From Sphingomonas leidyi (GTDB lineage Bacteria; Pseudomonadota; Alphaproteobacteria; Sphingomonadales; Sphingomonadaceae): a stretch of 64,000 nt of DNA. Positions within the stretch are counted from its first letter, which is position 1. Every line of letters starts with the position of its first letter. Of this stretch, positions 9,242-16,535 are shown one piece after another. Location of the stretch: assembly GCF_011761945.1 (NCBI RefSeq), contig NZ_JAASQV010000002.1, forward strand, positions 868,001 to 932,000, read 5' to 3'. The notes under the pieces are model-generated. The model did no database searches. It saw only the letters and a program-made list of their open reading frames with translations, and was not told the origin of the DNA. Made by a program: the position numbers and the translations under genes.

Positions 9242-10306
9242 ATGCGCCGCCGCCTGCTGATTCCGATCGCGTTTCTCGCCGCCACGCCCGCCGCGGCGCA
9301 GGGCCTGCGCGCCGTGCCCGCCCAGCCCGCCTCGGAGGCCGAGGCGCTGCGCGGCGTCGAAGTGTTCCTGATCAACGAAGGCGATCTGCCCGTCTCCGAT
9401 GCCGGCCCGCGCCAGATCGAGATCACCGCGGTGGACGGCACCCGCCTCGTCCTCGAGCGTGCGCCGGGGCCGTTGCCGACGGTGGCGCCGCACGGCTTTG
9501 CGAAGGCGCGCTATGTGCCGGTGGGCCTGGCGGGCCGTGCGGTGCCGCCCACCGAGCAGCATGCCGCCGCCGAGATACCCGAGGGCGAGACGGCGGTGCA
9601 GAGCGCGACCGGCAGCTCGGCGGCGTTCGTCGACCGGTTCGAGCCGCACGAGCCGATCTATGGCGCGTTCGGATTGAAGGATGCCGGCGGCAAGCTGCAA
9701 GTGAGCTTCGCTTTCCGCCCCTTCGGCGAGAAGGCGCCGCTCAAGCTCGGCAATCTGCGCTTCGCCTATACCCAGACGATGTTCTGGGCGCTGAACCGGC
9801 CCTCGGGCCCGTTCCGCTCGACCAATTACAGCCCCGAAGTCTATGCCGACATTCCCTTTGGCGAGACCACCAAGGTGGCGCTCGGCTATCGCCATGATTC
9901 TAACGGGCGCGGCGTGACCGACTCGGTCGACCTCAACCGGGTGTTCCTGCGCGCCGAGAAGCGCTTCGACCTGGGCGGCGACTGGCATCTCGATGTCGCG
10001 CCCCAGGCCTGGTTCTATGTCGGCCGGCTCGGAACTGCGCCGGACGTGAAGGATTATTTCGGCTATACCAGCCTCACCGCCGCGATCAGCCAGCAGGACG
10101 GGTTGAAGCTTTCGCTCACCGGCCGCGGCAATTTCGAGACGGGCAAGGGCGCGGCCGAATTGTTCGTCTCCTATCCCCTGGCGCGGATTGCCAAGGGGGT
10201 CGGCTTCTATATCTTCGGCCAGGCCTTTACCGGCTATGGCGAGGCACTGGACGACTATCGCCGGAACGACACCCATGCCCGGATCGGCATCGCGCTGACG
10301 CGCTAG
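9242..10306 (+). CDS. pldA: Outer membrane phospholipase A (OMPLA-like)
   Basis: Predicted outer-membrane beta-barrel lipase that would hydrolyse phospholipids in the outer leaflet. The 354-aa product starts with a signal peptide (MRRRLLIPIAFLAATPAAAQ). The barrel half carries the OMPLA signature HDSNGR, giving His218 and Ser220, with the third catalytic residue Asn232 at the spacing known from E. coli. Barrel strands such as NYSPEVYADIPFGE and the ending GYGEALDDY also match. An in-frame TTG at 9200 exists, but the ATG at 9242 gives a clean signal peptide. The N-terminal 100-residue domain before the barrel is longer than in enterobacteria. Confidence 0.85.
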   Translation: MRRRLLIPIAFLAATPAAAQGLRAVPAQPASEAEALRGVEVFLINEGDLPVSDAGPRQIEITAVDGTRLVLERAPGPLPTVAPHGFAKARYVPVGLAGRAVPPTEQHAAAEIPEGETAVQSATGSSAAFVDRFEPHEPIYGAFGLKDAGGKLQVSFAFRPFGEKAPLKLGNLRFAYTQTMFWALNRPSGPFRSTNYSPEVYADIPFGETTKVALGYRHDSNGRGVTDSVDLNRVFLRAEKRFDLGGDWHLDVAPQAWFYVGRLGTAPDVKDYFGYTSLTAAISQQDGLKLSLTGRGNFETGKGAAELFVSYPLARIAKGVGFYIFGQAFTGYGEALDDYRRNDTHARIGIALTR

Positions 10307-10336
10307 CCGCCGGCAAGCACCTTCAGGAGGATCGCC

Positions 10337-10882
10337 ATGCGCAAATTGCTGATCGCCGCCGCCGCCCTGTCGCTCGCCGTGCCGGCCGCCGCCGCGCTCA
10401 AGGCCGGGCAACGCGCCCCCGATTTCACTGCGCCCGGCGCGATGGCGGGCAAGCCTTTCACGGTGAACCTCAAGGCGGCGCTGAAGAAGGGGCCGGTCGT
10501 CCTCTATTTCTTCCCTGCCGCCTTCACCGAGGGCTGCAATGCCGAGGCGCACGCCTTTGCCGAGGCGCTGCCCGATTTCCAGAAGGCCGGCGCCAGCGTG
10601 ATCGGGATGACCGCGGGCAATATCGACAAGCTCGAGGCCTTTTCGGCGGAGAAATGTGCCGGCAAGTTCGCCGTCGCCGCGGCCAGCCCCGAAATCGTCA
10701 AGAATTACGATGTGGCGCTGACCCGGCCCGACGGCACCGCCACCAAGATCACCAGCCGCACTTCCTATGTGATCGCGCCGGATGGCAAGGTGCTCTTCGT
10801 CCATTCGGACATGAGCCCGGCGGGGCATATCCGGCTCTCGCTCGAAGCGGTCCAGAAATACCGGGCAGCGCACAAGCATTGA
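10337..10882 (+). CDS. Exported peroxiredoxin (AhpC/TSA family)
   Basis: Thiol peroxidase-like protein of 181 aa with an N-terminal signal peptide (to about residue 20). The thioredoxin-fold motif FFPAAFTEGC gives the probable peroxidatic Cys67 with the Pro and Thr of the PxxxTxxC signature; Cys around 107 may be the resolving residue. The export signal points to the periplasm, where it would remove hydroperoxides. It follows the phospholipase gene by 30 bp on the same strand and has an AGGAGG ribosome-binding site, so the two may form an operon. Confidence 0.85.
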   Translation: MRKLLIAAAALSLAVPAAAALKAGQRAPDFTAPGAMAGKPFTVNLKAALKKGPVVLYFFPAAFTEGCNAEAHAFAEALPDFQKAGASVIGMTAGNIDKLEAFSAEKCAGKFAVAAASPEIVKNYDVALTRPDGTATKITSRTSYVIAPDGKVLFVHSDMSPAGHIRLSLEAVQKYRAAHKH

Positions 10883-11018
10883 TTTGCGGCGGCGATATTT
10901 TCACGAGTCCGCAAGCTTTGCTCACCGGATATTAGCAGTTGGGCCCTAATCTGCACGGCGTGGCGGTGTTGCGGGGCGGCACCGTCGGGACCAATTTTCT
11001 GGTGAGGAATTGAGGCAG

Positions 11019-12038
11019 ATGGTCGCGGCCAAGGCCGTTCGGATGGCAAGCGGTTCCCAGGCCGCACGTAGCCTGTACGACCGCATCGGAGAGTTTCTGG
11101 TGGACCAGCGGCTGGATCCCGATCCGGCCAACTATGCCTTCGCCTATCAGCTCCTCGCCAATCCCGATGGCCCGCTCGCCCGGGCGGTGCACGCGCTGAC
11201 CGATGGCGGCGTCCGCCTCACCCGGCGCGACATCGAGACGCTGGGCTGCGACGTGCACCCGGTCGCCGGCACGCCCACCGCCACGATCGAGAAGGCCCAG
11301 GGCCTGGTCGCCCAGACCCAGATGCAGGTCGAGGGCTTCCAGGACATGGTCACCGCGATGCGCGCCGAGACCAAGGATTTCGGCCGCGACCTCGCCGCCA
11401 GCGCGCAGGCGATGCGCAGCTCGGGTGGCGACGATATCGAGGTCGCCCGCATCACCGCGACGATGCTCGAGCGGGTCCGCAATGCCGAGGAGCGGCTCGA
11501 GACCGCCAATCGCGAAGCCAGCGAGCTGCGCACCAAGCTCGAGGAAGCGCGCGACAACGCCCGTCGCGACCCGCTGACCGGCTTGCCCAATCGCCGGGCC
11601 TTCGAGGAAGCATATGCCGTCCAGGCCTCGACCGGCGCGCGGATCTGCGTGGCCGTGTGCGACGTCGATCATTTCAAGTCGGTCAACGACCGGTTCGGCC
11701 ATGTCGTGGGCGACCGGGTGCTGAAGGCGCTCGGCGAAGCGCTGTCCGACACCTGCAAGGGCCACCTCGTCGCGCGCTATGGCGGCGAGGAGTTCGTGGT
11801 CCTGTTCACCGGCCTCGACCTCAGGGTCGCGCGCGCGGTGCTCGATCGCGCCCGCATCGCCGTTTCCGCCAAGCGCTACCGCCTGCGTGAGACCGATGCT
11901 CCCCTGGGCGAGATCACCTTCTCCGCCGGTCTTAGCCCGGCGGCCCCGGGCGAAGTGTTCGGCACCGTGTTCCACCGCGCCGACCAGCTCTGCTACGCCG
12001 CCAAGAATGGCGGCCGGAACTGCATCCGCGTCGATTGA
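11019..12038 (+). CDS. GGDEF-domain diguanylate cyclase
   Basis: Soluble 339-aa protein that should make cyclic di-GMP. Residues 1-135 form an N-terminal helical region of no recognised sensor type, 140-185 a coiled coil, and 180-339 the GGDEF domain with the active-site motif GGEEF (255-259). The four residues where an RxxD inhibitory site would be read CKGH, so product inhibition is probably absent. The ATG at 11019 follows TGAGG; an in-frame TTG at 11010 is an alternative. Downstream is the sigma-54 promoter region. Confidence 0.9.
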   Translation: MVAAKAVRMASGSQAARSLYDRIGEFLVDQRLDPDPANYAFAYQLLANPDGPLARAVHALTDGGVRLTRRDIETLGCDVHPVAGTPTATIEKAQGLVAQTQMQVEGFQDMVTAMRAETKDFGRDLAASAQAMRSSGGDDIEVARITATMLERVRNAEERLETANREASELRTKLEEARDNARRDPLTGLPNRRAFEEAYAVQASTGARICVAVCDVDHFKSVNDRFGHVVGDRVLKALGEALSDTCKGHLVARYGGEEFVVLFTGLDLRVARAVLDRARIAVSAKRYRLRETDAPLGEITFSAGLSPAAPGEVFGTVFHRADQLCYAAKNGGRNCIRVD

Positions 12039-12069
12039 CCGGAATCGGACAGGAGCTGTCCGCCTTTGA

Positions 12070-12108
12070 TTGGGAAATTGCACCATAGCTTGGCGTGAAA
12101 TTTCCCAA
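12070..12108. promoter_or_regulatory. Inverted repeat, candidate enhancer-binding-protein site
   Basis: Perfect 10-bp arms TTGGGAAATT (12070-12079) and AATTTCCCAA (12099-12108) are separated by 19 bp. The repeat centre lies about 95 bp before the start point expected from the sigma-54 promoter at 12160, the usual distance for a bacterial enhancer. It is AT-rich for this genome and lacks a T-run, so a terminator for the cyclase gene is less likely. Confidence 0.55.
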
Positions 12109-12159
12109 CCACGCGTAACTTTCTTACGCACACTCAATGAAATCAATCACTTAGAAAAC

Positions 12160-12175
12160 TGGCACGCTCCCTGCA
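12160..12175 (+). promoter_or_regulatory. Sigma-54 (RpoN) promoter
   Basis: The sequence TGGCACGCTCCCTGCA matches the -24/-12 consensus TGGCACG-N4-TTGCA with one mismatch, and the invariant GG and GC are exactly 10 bp apart. It lies 61 bp before the first of two tiny membrane-protein genes, with an inverted repeat about 95 bp upstream of the expected start site that could bind the activator. Confidence 0.8.
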
Positions 12176-12236
12176 ATTCATCTGGCATCGGCAACGCCGG
12201 ATGGTCCGGCAGCCGAGAATACAGGGAGTAACTACC

Positions 12237-12344
12237 ATGGCCGTTCGTATCAGCTCGTTCCAGCACAGCGTTGCCGTCATCGGCGCCGTCGTTCTCACCT
12301 ATGCCATCGTGCTCTTCTCCTCGCCCGTGGTTCCGATCGCGTGA
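12237..12344 (+). CDS. Tiny membrane protein of 35 aa, sigma-54 operon
   Basis: The reading frame begins MAVRISSFQHSVAVIGAVVL and encodes 35 residues: a short polar start, one hydrophobic segment of about 20 residues (12-31) and a Pro-containing end (SSPVVPIA). An AGGGAG Shine-Dalgarno lies 8 bp before the ATG. It is the first gene behind a near-consensus sigma-54 promoter, which argues that it is real despite its size. The topology suggests a single-span inner-membrane peptide. I recognise no family and assign no function. Confidence 0.65.
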   Translation: MAVRISSFQHSVAVIGAVVLTYAIVLFSSPVVPIA

Positions 12345-12379
12345 CCCGCAGCGAACCGGACGGAACGGAGAGGATAAGC

Positions 12380-12475
12380 ATGACGCGTAGCCTGATGATC
12401 GGTTTGGCTTCCTTCGCCATCACCGCAATGACGATCGCCACGGTCGGCCTGCAGGGTTTCAGCCACATCGGCTGA
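12380..12475 (+). CDS. Tiny membrane protein of 31 aa, sigma-54 operon
   Basis: The frame begins MTRSLMIGLASFAITAMTIA and encodes 31 residues with a hydrophobic stretch at about 5-25 and a short polar end (QGFSHIG). A strong ribosome-binding site (GGAGAGGA, 5 bp before the ATG) supports translation. It follows the 35-aa gene by 35 bp and should share the sigma-54 transcript. It could be a single-span peptide or an uncleaved signal anchor. No family is recognised. The 250 bp from here to 12725 show no further gene. Confidence 0.62.
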   Translation: MTRSLMIGLASFAITAMTIATVGLQGFSHIG

Positions 12476-12725
12476 ACCCTGCCGGACCGCCCGGCGGCGG
12501 CCCCCATGGCGGAACCTCGGCCCGCCCCTATCGGCTTCGCCGGGCATTCCATCGGGATGCCGCGATGTCCGAAACCGCCGAGAGATCCGTGACGCGCTCC
12601 GGACATGAGCGCTATAGTCCAGGCCCAATCCCGAATGGCCGCCGCATCGGCGCCGCGCGCCCCATGCATGGGGCGATGGCCTGGCCATCCTTCTCGCCGG
12701 GCGATCTCGCCTTGCCGATCGCGGA

Positions 12726-13340
12726 TCAGGCGGCGGCACCGGCCCCCACCGGCCCGATCGGGGCCTGCTCGCCGCGCGAATAGGTGCCGGTCAGCAGCCC
12801 GGCGGCGATCACCCGGCCCTCCATCGCGCGCAGGATGGCGCCCCGGCCCGGATTCTCGCCGGGATCCTCCCCTTCGCTCAGCGCGAAGAGCTGGAAGGCA
12901 TAGCTATGCTTGCCATGCCCGTTGGGCGGATCGGGCGGCAGCCAGCCCTCGACGAAGCGGCTGTTGCGGCCGACATCCTCTCCTGCCGGATTGCCCTCGC
13001 CATCGGGCGCGATCTCGCCTTGCTTGAGGTCGCCATCGATCGGCAGGCCCCAGACGATCGCGTGCACCACCGGCTGCGGCGTCGGCGCGTCGGGATCCTC
13101 GACGATCAGCACCAGCCGCGCGGTGCCTTCGGGCACGCCGGTCCAGAAAAGCGGCGGCGAGCTGCCCTCGCCGTCGGCGGTGAAGCGATCGGGCAGCCGC
13201 GCGCCGTTCGCGAAGGCCGGGCTGGCGAGGTGGATCACGCCTTCGCCGGCCAGTTCGGGCCGGACGATCGCCAGCTTGTCGGCTCCGGCGCGAAACGGGC
13301 TCAGCGCCTTGCCGAGCCAGCGGGGAAGATGTTCGAACAT
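12726..13340 (-). CDS. YbhB/YbcL family PEBP-like protein
   Basis: Phosphatidylethanolamine-binding / Raf-kinase-inhibitor-like protein, 204 aa. The family signature is seen in GSSPPLFWTGVPEG and LVLIVEDPDAPTP followed by VVHAIVWGLP (about 60-105), and the late motif NGHGKHSYAFQLFAL. No signal peptide is visible, so it is probably cytoplasmic. Bacterial members have no settled function. An Ala- and Pro-rich tail extends past the domain. Confidence 0.88.
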   Translation of the reverse strand: MFEHLPRWLGKALSPFRAGADKLAIVRPELAGEGVIHLASPAFANGARLPDRFTADGEGSSPPLFWTGVPEGTARLVLIVEDPDAPTPQPVVHAIVWGLPIDGDLKQGEIAPDGEGNPAGEDVGRNSRFVEGWLPPDPPNGHGKHSYAFQLFALSEGEDPGENPGRGAILRAMEGRVIAAGLLTGTYSRGEQAPIGPVGAGAAA

Positions 13341-13438
13341 CGCGTTCTCCTGTCCGCCTTGAACCGACGAGAAGGCGCGAGGCTCCCATGCTTCGTCATT
13401 CCCGTGCAGACGGGAGGACGAGGGGGAGGTCGAACGGG

Positions 13439-14110
13439 CTAGAGGTCGAGCTTCTCGTAGTCGGCGGGCGGCGGGATCCCTTCCATCCGCTCGCTCAGCA
13501 GCGGGCGGAAGCTCGGGCGGCTCTTCATTCGGATGTACCAGCCCTTGGCCTGTTCGTGGCTCTTCCAGTCGATCCCGCCCAGATAATCGGCGATCGAGAT
13601 CTGCGCCGCGGCGGCAAGGTCGGCGAGGCTCATCGTCGGGCCGGCGAGCCAGGTACGGTGATCGAGCAGATAATCGATATAGTCGAGATGATTGACCGCC
13701 GCCTTCATTGCATTGCGCAGGGCCTGGCCGTCGGGCGACTGCTTGTAGACGATGCGCTTCAGCATCCGCTCATGGAGGAGAGGCGCCGTGATCTCGGCAT
13801 AGAAATTGGTGTCGAACCAGATCGCGAGGCGCCGGATCTCGGCGCGATCGGTGGCGGTGCCGTTGAGCATCGGCGCCTTGTTCACCGTCTCCTCGAAGAA
13901 CTCGCAGATCACCTGCGAATCGATCAGCGTGACGCCGCGCTCGTCATCGACCATCACCGGCACCTGGCCGGTGGGATTCAGGTCGAGGAACTCGTCGCGC
14001 CGCAGCCAGGGCGATTCGCGTACCGGCTCGTAGCCCACGCCCTTTTCGCCCAGCAATAGCCGGACCTTGCGCGAGAAGGGACAGAGCGGGAATTGGTAAA
14101 GCTGCCACAT
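13439..14110 (-). CDS. fzlA: GST-family protein, likely FtsZ-binding FzlA
   Basis: A 223-aa protein of glutathione S-transferase fold: thioredoxin-like N-domain (1-80, LYQFPLCPFSRKVRLLL) and all-helical C-domain (90-205). The C-terminal tail with SRPSFRPLLSERMEG and a final acidic-aromatic stretch resembles the tail of FzlA, the essential alphaproteobacterial GST homologue that binds FtsZ filaments and links them to septal wall synthesis. That identification is from memory of the family pattern; a generic GST is the alternative. It sits upstream of a secreted protein and an M23 peptidase gene on the same strand. Confidence 0.65.
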   Translation of the reverse strand: MWQLYQFPLCPFSRKVRLLLGEKGVGYEPVRESPWLRRDEFLDLNPTGQVPVMVDDERGVTLIDSQVICEFFEETVNKAPMLNGTATDRAEIRRLAIWFDTNFYAEITAPLLHERMLKRIVYKQSPDGQALRNAMKAAVNHLDYIDYLLDHRTWLAGPTMSLADLAAAAQISIADYLGGIDWKSHEQAKGWYIRMKSRPSFRPLLSERMEGIPPPADYEKLDL

Positions 14111-14250
14111 CGGCTCGCTTTAGGACTCGGGACGCGCCTGCGTAAAGCGCTTGCGGACGCGGCTTGCGTCCGAGACGCGCTGCAGCGCGCCATATGGTTG
14201 CCGGCCGCCCCTTCGCCCGCGGGAAGAGGTACGATCGTTGCGCGGGCGGA

Positions 14251-14673
14251 TCAGTTCTTGAGCGCGGCGCGCAGGGGAGCGAGCGCCGCGCGGAGCCGGG
14301 TGGCGGTCTGGTCGAGCGAATCCTGCATCTGCAGCGCGCCGTCGGTGAGCTTGCCCGCGACGGCGACGGCTGCGCGCGCGTCCTGGTGGAAGTGCTTCTC
14401 GAAATCGGGGTCGTTGCGGCGCTGGATGTCGCGCAGCGTATCCTGCTCGCCGATCCGGGGATCGGCATAGCGCGCGATGGGGCCAACCCGGGTATCGAGC
14501 ACGATGCCGGCAAGGTTGGCGAGCATGGCTGCCGCGCCTTCCTGCACCATCGGGTTGTTCAGGGCGCGGGCGAGCGCCTCGGCCTTGTCGCGGGTGGATG
14601 CGGGCTGCGACTGCTGGGCGAGCGCCGGCATCGCGACGGTGCAGAACAGGGCGGCAGTGAAGACGAGACGCAT
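14251..14673 (-). CDS. Secreted protein of unknown function
   Basis: 140 aa from the ATG at 14673, which follows a GGAGCG ribosome-binding site. A signal peptide (MRLVFTAALFCTVAMPALAQ) is clear; the frame extends 13 codons further upstream but that would bury the signal. The mature part is helical and charged with no recognised domain. It is probably periplasmic. Neighbours on the same strand are the M23 peptidase and the FzlA-like gene, so a role in envelope biology is possible but only a guess. Confidence 0.75.
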   Translation of the reverse strand: MRLVFTAALFCTVAMPALAQQSQPASTRDKAEALARALNNPMVQEGAAAMLANLAGIVLDTRVGPIARYADPRIGEQDTLRDIQRRNDPDFEKHFHQDARAAVAVAGKLTDGALQMQDSLDQTATRLRAALAPLRAALKN

Positions 14674-14800
14674 GATACGCTCCGGAGTCGGACTCGGATA
14701 TCCCGTGCCCATAGCACAAATGGCCGGCGTTCGTGGAACGGGTTGCGACGAGCCGTGGCTCCCTTTGCCGGAAGGGAAGGCCGGGGCCTTGCGCGGGAGC

Positions 14801-16282
14801 CTAGTCCTCGGCGTCCTTCACCGCGCCGTGCCCGATCGGCACCGAGAGCAGGCGGTTCAACTGGGACCTGAACTCACCGAGGTCGCCGCCGGTAAGCTGT
14901 TGCGTGCTGGTGAACGAAACCGAACGCGGGTTCACCGCCATGCCGTTGCGATACAGTTCGTAATGGAGGTGCGGGCCGGTCGAGAGGCCGGTATTGCCCA
15001 CCGCGCCGATCCGTTGCCCGCGGCGCACATGCTCGCCGCCCCGCACATAGATGCGGCTCAGATGGCCATAGCCGGTGCCATAGCCGCCGCCATGGGTCAC
15101 CTTGATGAAGTTGCCATAGCCGCTGCTGCGGCCGGCGAACTGGACGACGCCGTCGCTCGCGGCGAAGACCGGCGAGCCCCAGGGCGCGGCGATGTCGACG
15201 CCCCGGTGCATGCGGGTATAGCCCAGGATCGGGTGGCGGCGCATGCCGAAGCCCGAGGAGAAGCGGCCGTTCGCCGGCATCGCCATCGCGCCGGTGCTGT
15301 TGCCCTTGCCCGAACCGTCGAACCAGCTGGTCTTGCCGCCCTGTTCGAACGGCGCGAGCTGCACCTTGTTCGGGCAGCCGCTGACGCCGGCATACATCAG
15401 GCTGCCGAGCTGCACCTCGCCGGTCTCGGCACGCGCCTGGCCCACGATGATGTCGAACTTGCAGTCCGAGCCGAGCCGCGAGACCGGCGTGCGGGTGGCG
15501 AGCGTCTTGATGTAGCTCTCCACTGCCTTGGCCGGGGCGCCTGCGGCGCGGGCCGAGCGATAGAGCGACCTGCCGATGGTGCCCTGGATGCGCAGCGGCG
15601 TCCGGTCGATCGCGATCGGGATCGCGCGCATCGAAAGCACGTTGCCGGCGCGGACGAACTCGACGCGCTGGTCGAACCGGGTGCGGATGTCGAGCTTCTC
15701 GAGCGGGCGTGGCTGCGACTTGTCGACGCGGCGGCCCAGCGTGTAGTCGGCCATGGTGTTGGACTGGATCTCGTCCAGGGCCACGGCCTTGGTGATCATG
15801 CTGCTGACCGTCGTGGCATCGGTCTTGCCGATGCCGGAGCGCAGCAGCGTCGCGAACAACGCGCCGCCCGAGGCCAGCTTGGTGGTGCCTTCGAGCATCG
15901 GCCGCTCCGGCGTGTCCGAAAGCGGCGCGACCAGCCCGGTCGCGGCAACGCGGGCGCCGGTGCCCGAACCCATGCCGAGCGGCTTGATCGCCTGGGCCTG
16001 GGTCGCGTCGAACTCGGCGCCCGAAAGCGGCGCGGGGACGGTGCCGTAGATCGGATTCTCGAAGCCAGGAGCGAGCAGCAGCGTGGCGGTGATCAGGGCG
16101 ACGCAGGTGGCGGCGCCGCGATACCAGGTCAGCGAGCCGATGCGCGAGCCCAGGTCCGGCGCGAATTCGAAGTCGGCGAAGCGCTCGTTCAGGCGTGCGG
16201 CGAGACCGCGCGCCGGGGCAGTGGCCCGCGCCGAAGCGCCGCCGCCTGTCAGCCCCTCTCCATGGTCACTACGCAGATACAA
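14801..16282 (-). CDS. M23 family metallopeptidase (LytM domain)
   Basis: Membrane-anchored peptidoglycan endopeptidase or LytM factor, about 493 aa. A cytoplasmic stretch is followed by one membrane segment (AATCVALITATLLLAPG), a periplasmic spacer with a repeated beta-rich domain, and a C-terminal LytM domain with the zinc motifs HRGVDIAAPWG and HLHYEL. All metal ligands appear present, so it should be active. No ATG fits: the TTG at 16282, after a GGGGGG stretch, gives a start MYLRSDHG and is the preferred call. A CtrA-type site lies 80 bp upstream. Confidence 0.85.
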   Translation of the reverse strand: MYLRSDHGEGLTGGGASARATAPARGLAARLNERFADFEFAPDLGSRIGSLTWYRGAATCVALITATLLLAPGFENPIYGTVPAPLSGAEFDATQAQAIKPLGMGSGTGARVAATGLVAPLSDTPERPMLEGTTKLASGGALFATLLRSGIGKTDATTVSSMITKAVALDEIQSNTMADYTLGRRVDKSQPRPLEKLDIRTRFDQRVEFVRAGNVLSMRAIPIAIDRTPLRIQGTIGRSLYRSARAAGAPAKAVESYIKTLATRTPVSRLGSDCKFDIIVGQARAETGEVQLGSLMYAGVSGCPNKVQLAPFEQGGKTSWFDGSGKGNSTGAMAMPANGRFSSGFGMRRHPILGYTRMHRGVDIAAPWGSPVFAASDGVVQFAGRSSGYGNFIKVTHGGGYGTGYGHLSRIYVRGGEHVRRGQRIGAVGNTGLSTGPHLHYELYRNGMAVNPRSVSFTSTQQLTGGDLGEFRSQLNRLLSVPIGHGAVKDAED

Positions 16283-16362
16283 GGCGCAACGCCCCCCAAA
16301 AGGTCGTCGATGTCGTGCCGTAAACCCCCGGCTACCGACAAGATCACTGTGGAAGGCAGGAC

Positions 16363-16377
16363 TTAAAGTCAAATTAA
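16363..16377. promoter_or_regulatory. CtrA-type binding site
   Basis: TTAA-AGTCAAA-TTAA is a perfect TTAA-N7-TTAA match to the binding site of the cell-cycle regulator CtrA. It lies in the divergent region between the M23 peptidase and the helicase gene, about 80 bp before the peptidase start. GANTC methylation sites occur nearby at about 16510 and 16528. Confidence 0.55.
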
Positions 16378-16535
16378 GCACCCTGTTCGGGACCGCCTCG
16401 TGCGGCGAGTTGTGCCGCCTCGCGGATGAAGCGAAGCGTTCGGCATATTCGCCAGTATTTCCAACATGGTTAAGGCGGATCGCCAATCCGGGGGAGTTGC
16501 TTAAGGGGCGACTCGGAACGATCTTGGGAGTCGCA

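Noticed and set aside
12070-12108. Inverted repeat read as a terminator of the diguanylate cyclase gene
   Set aside because: The 19-nt spacer is long, there is no T-run, and it lies at enhancer distance from a sigma-54 promoter.
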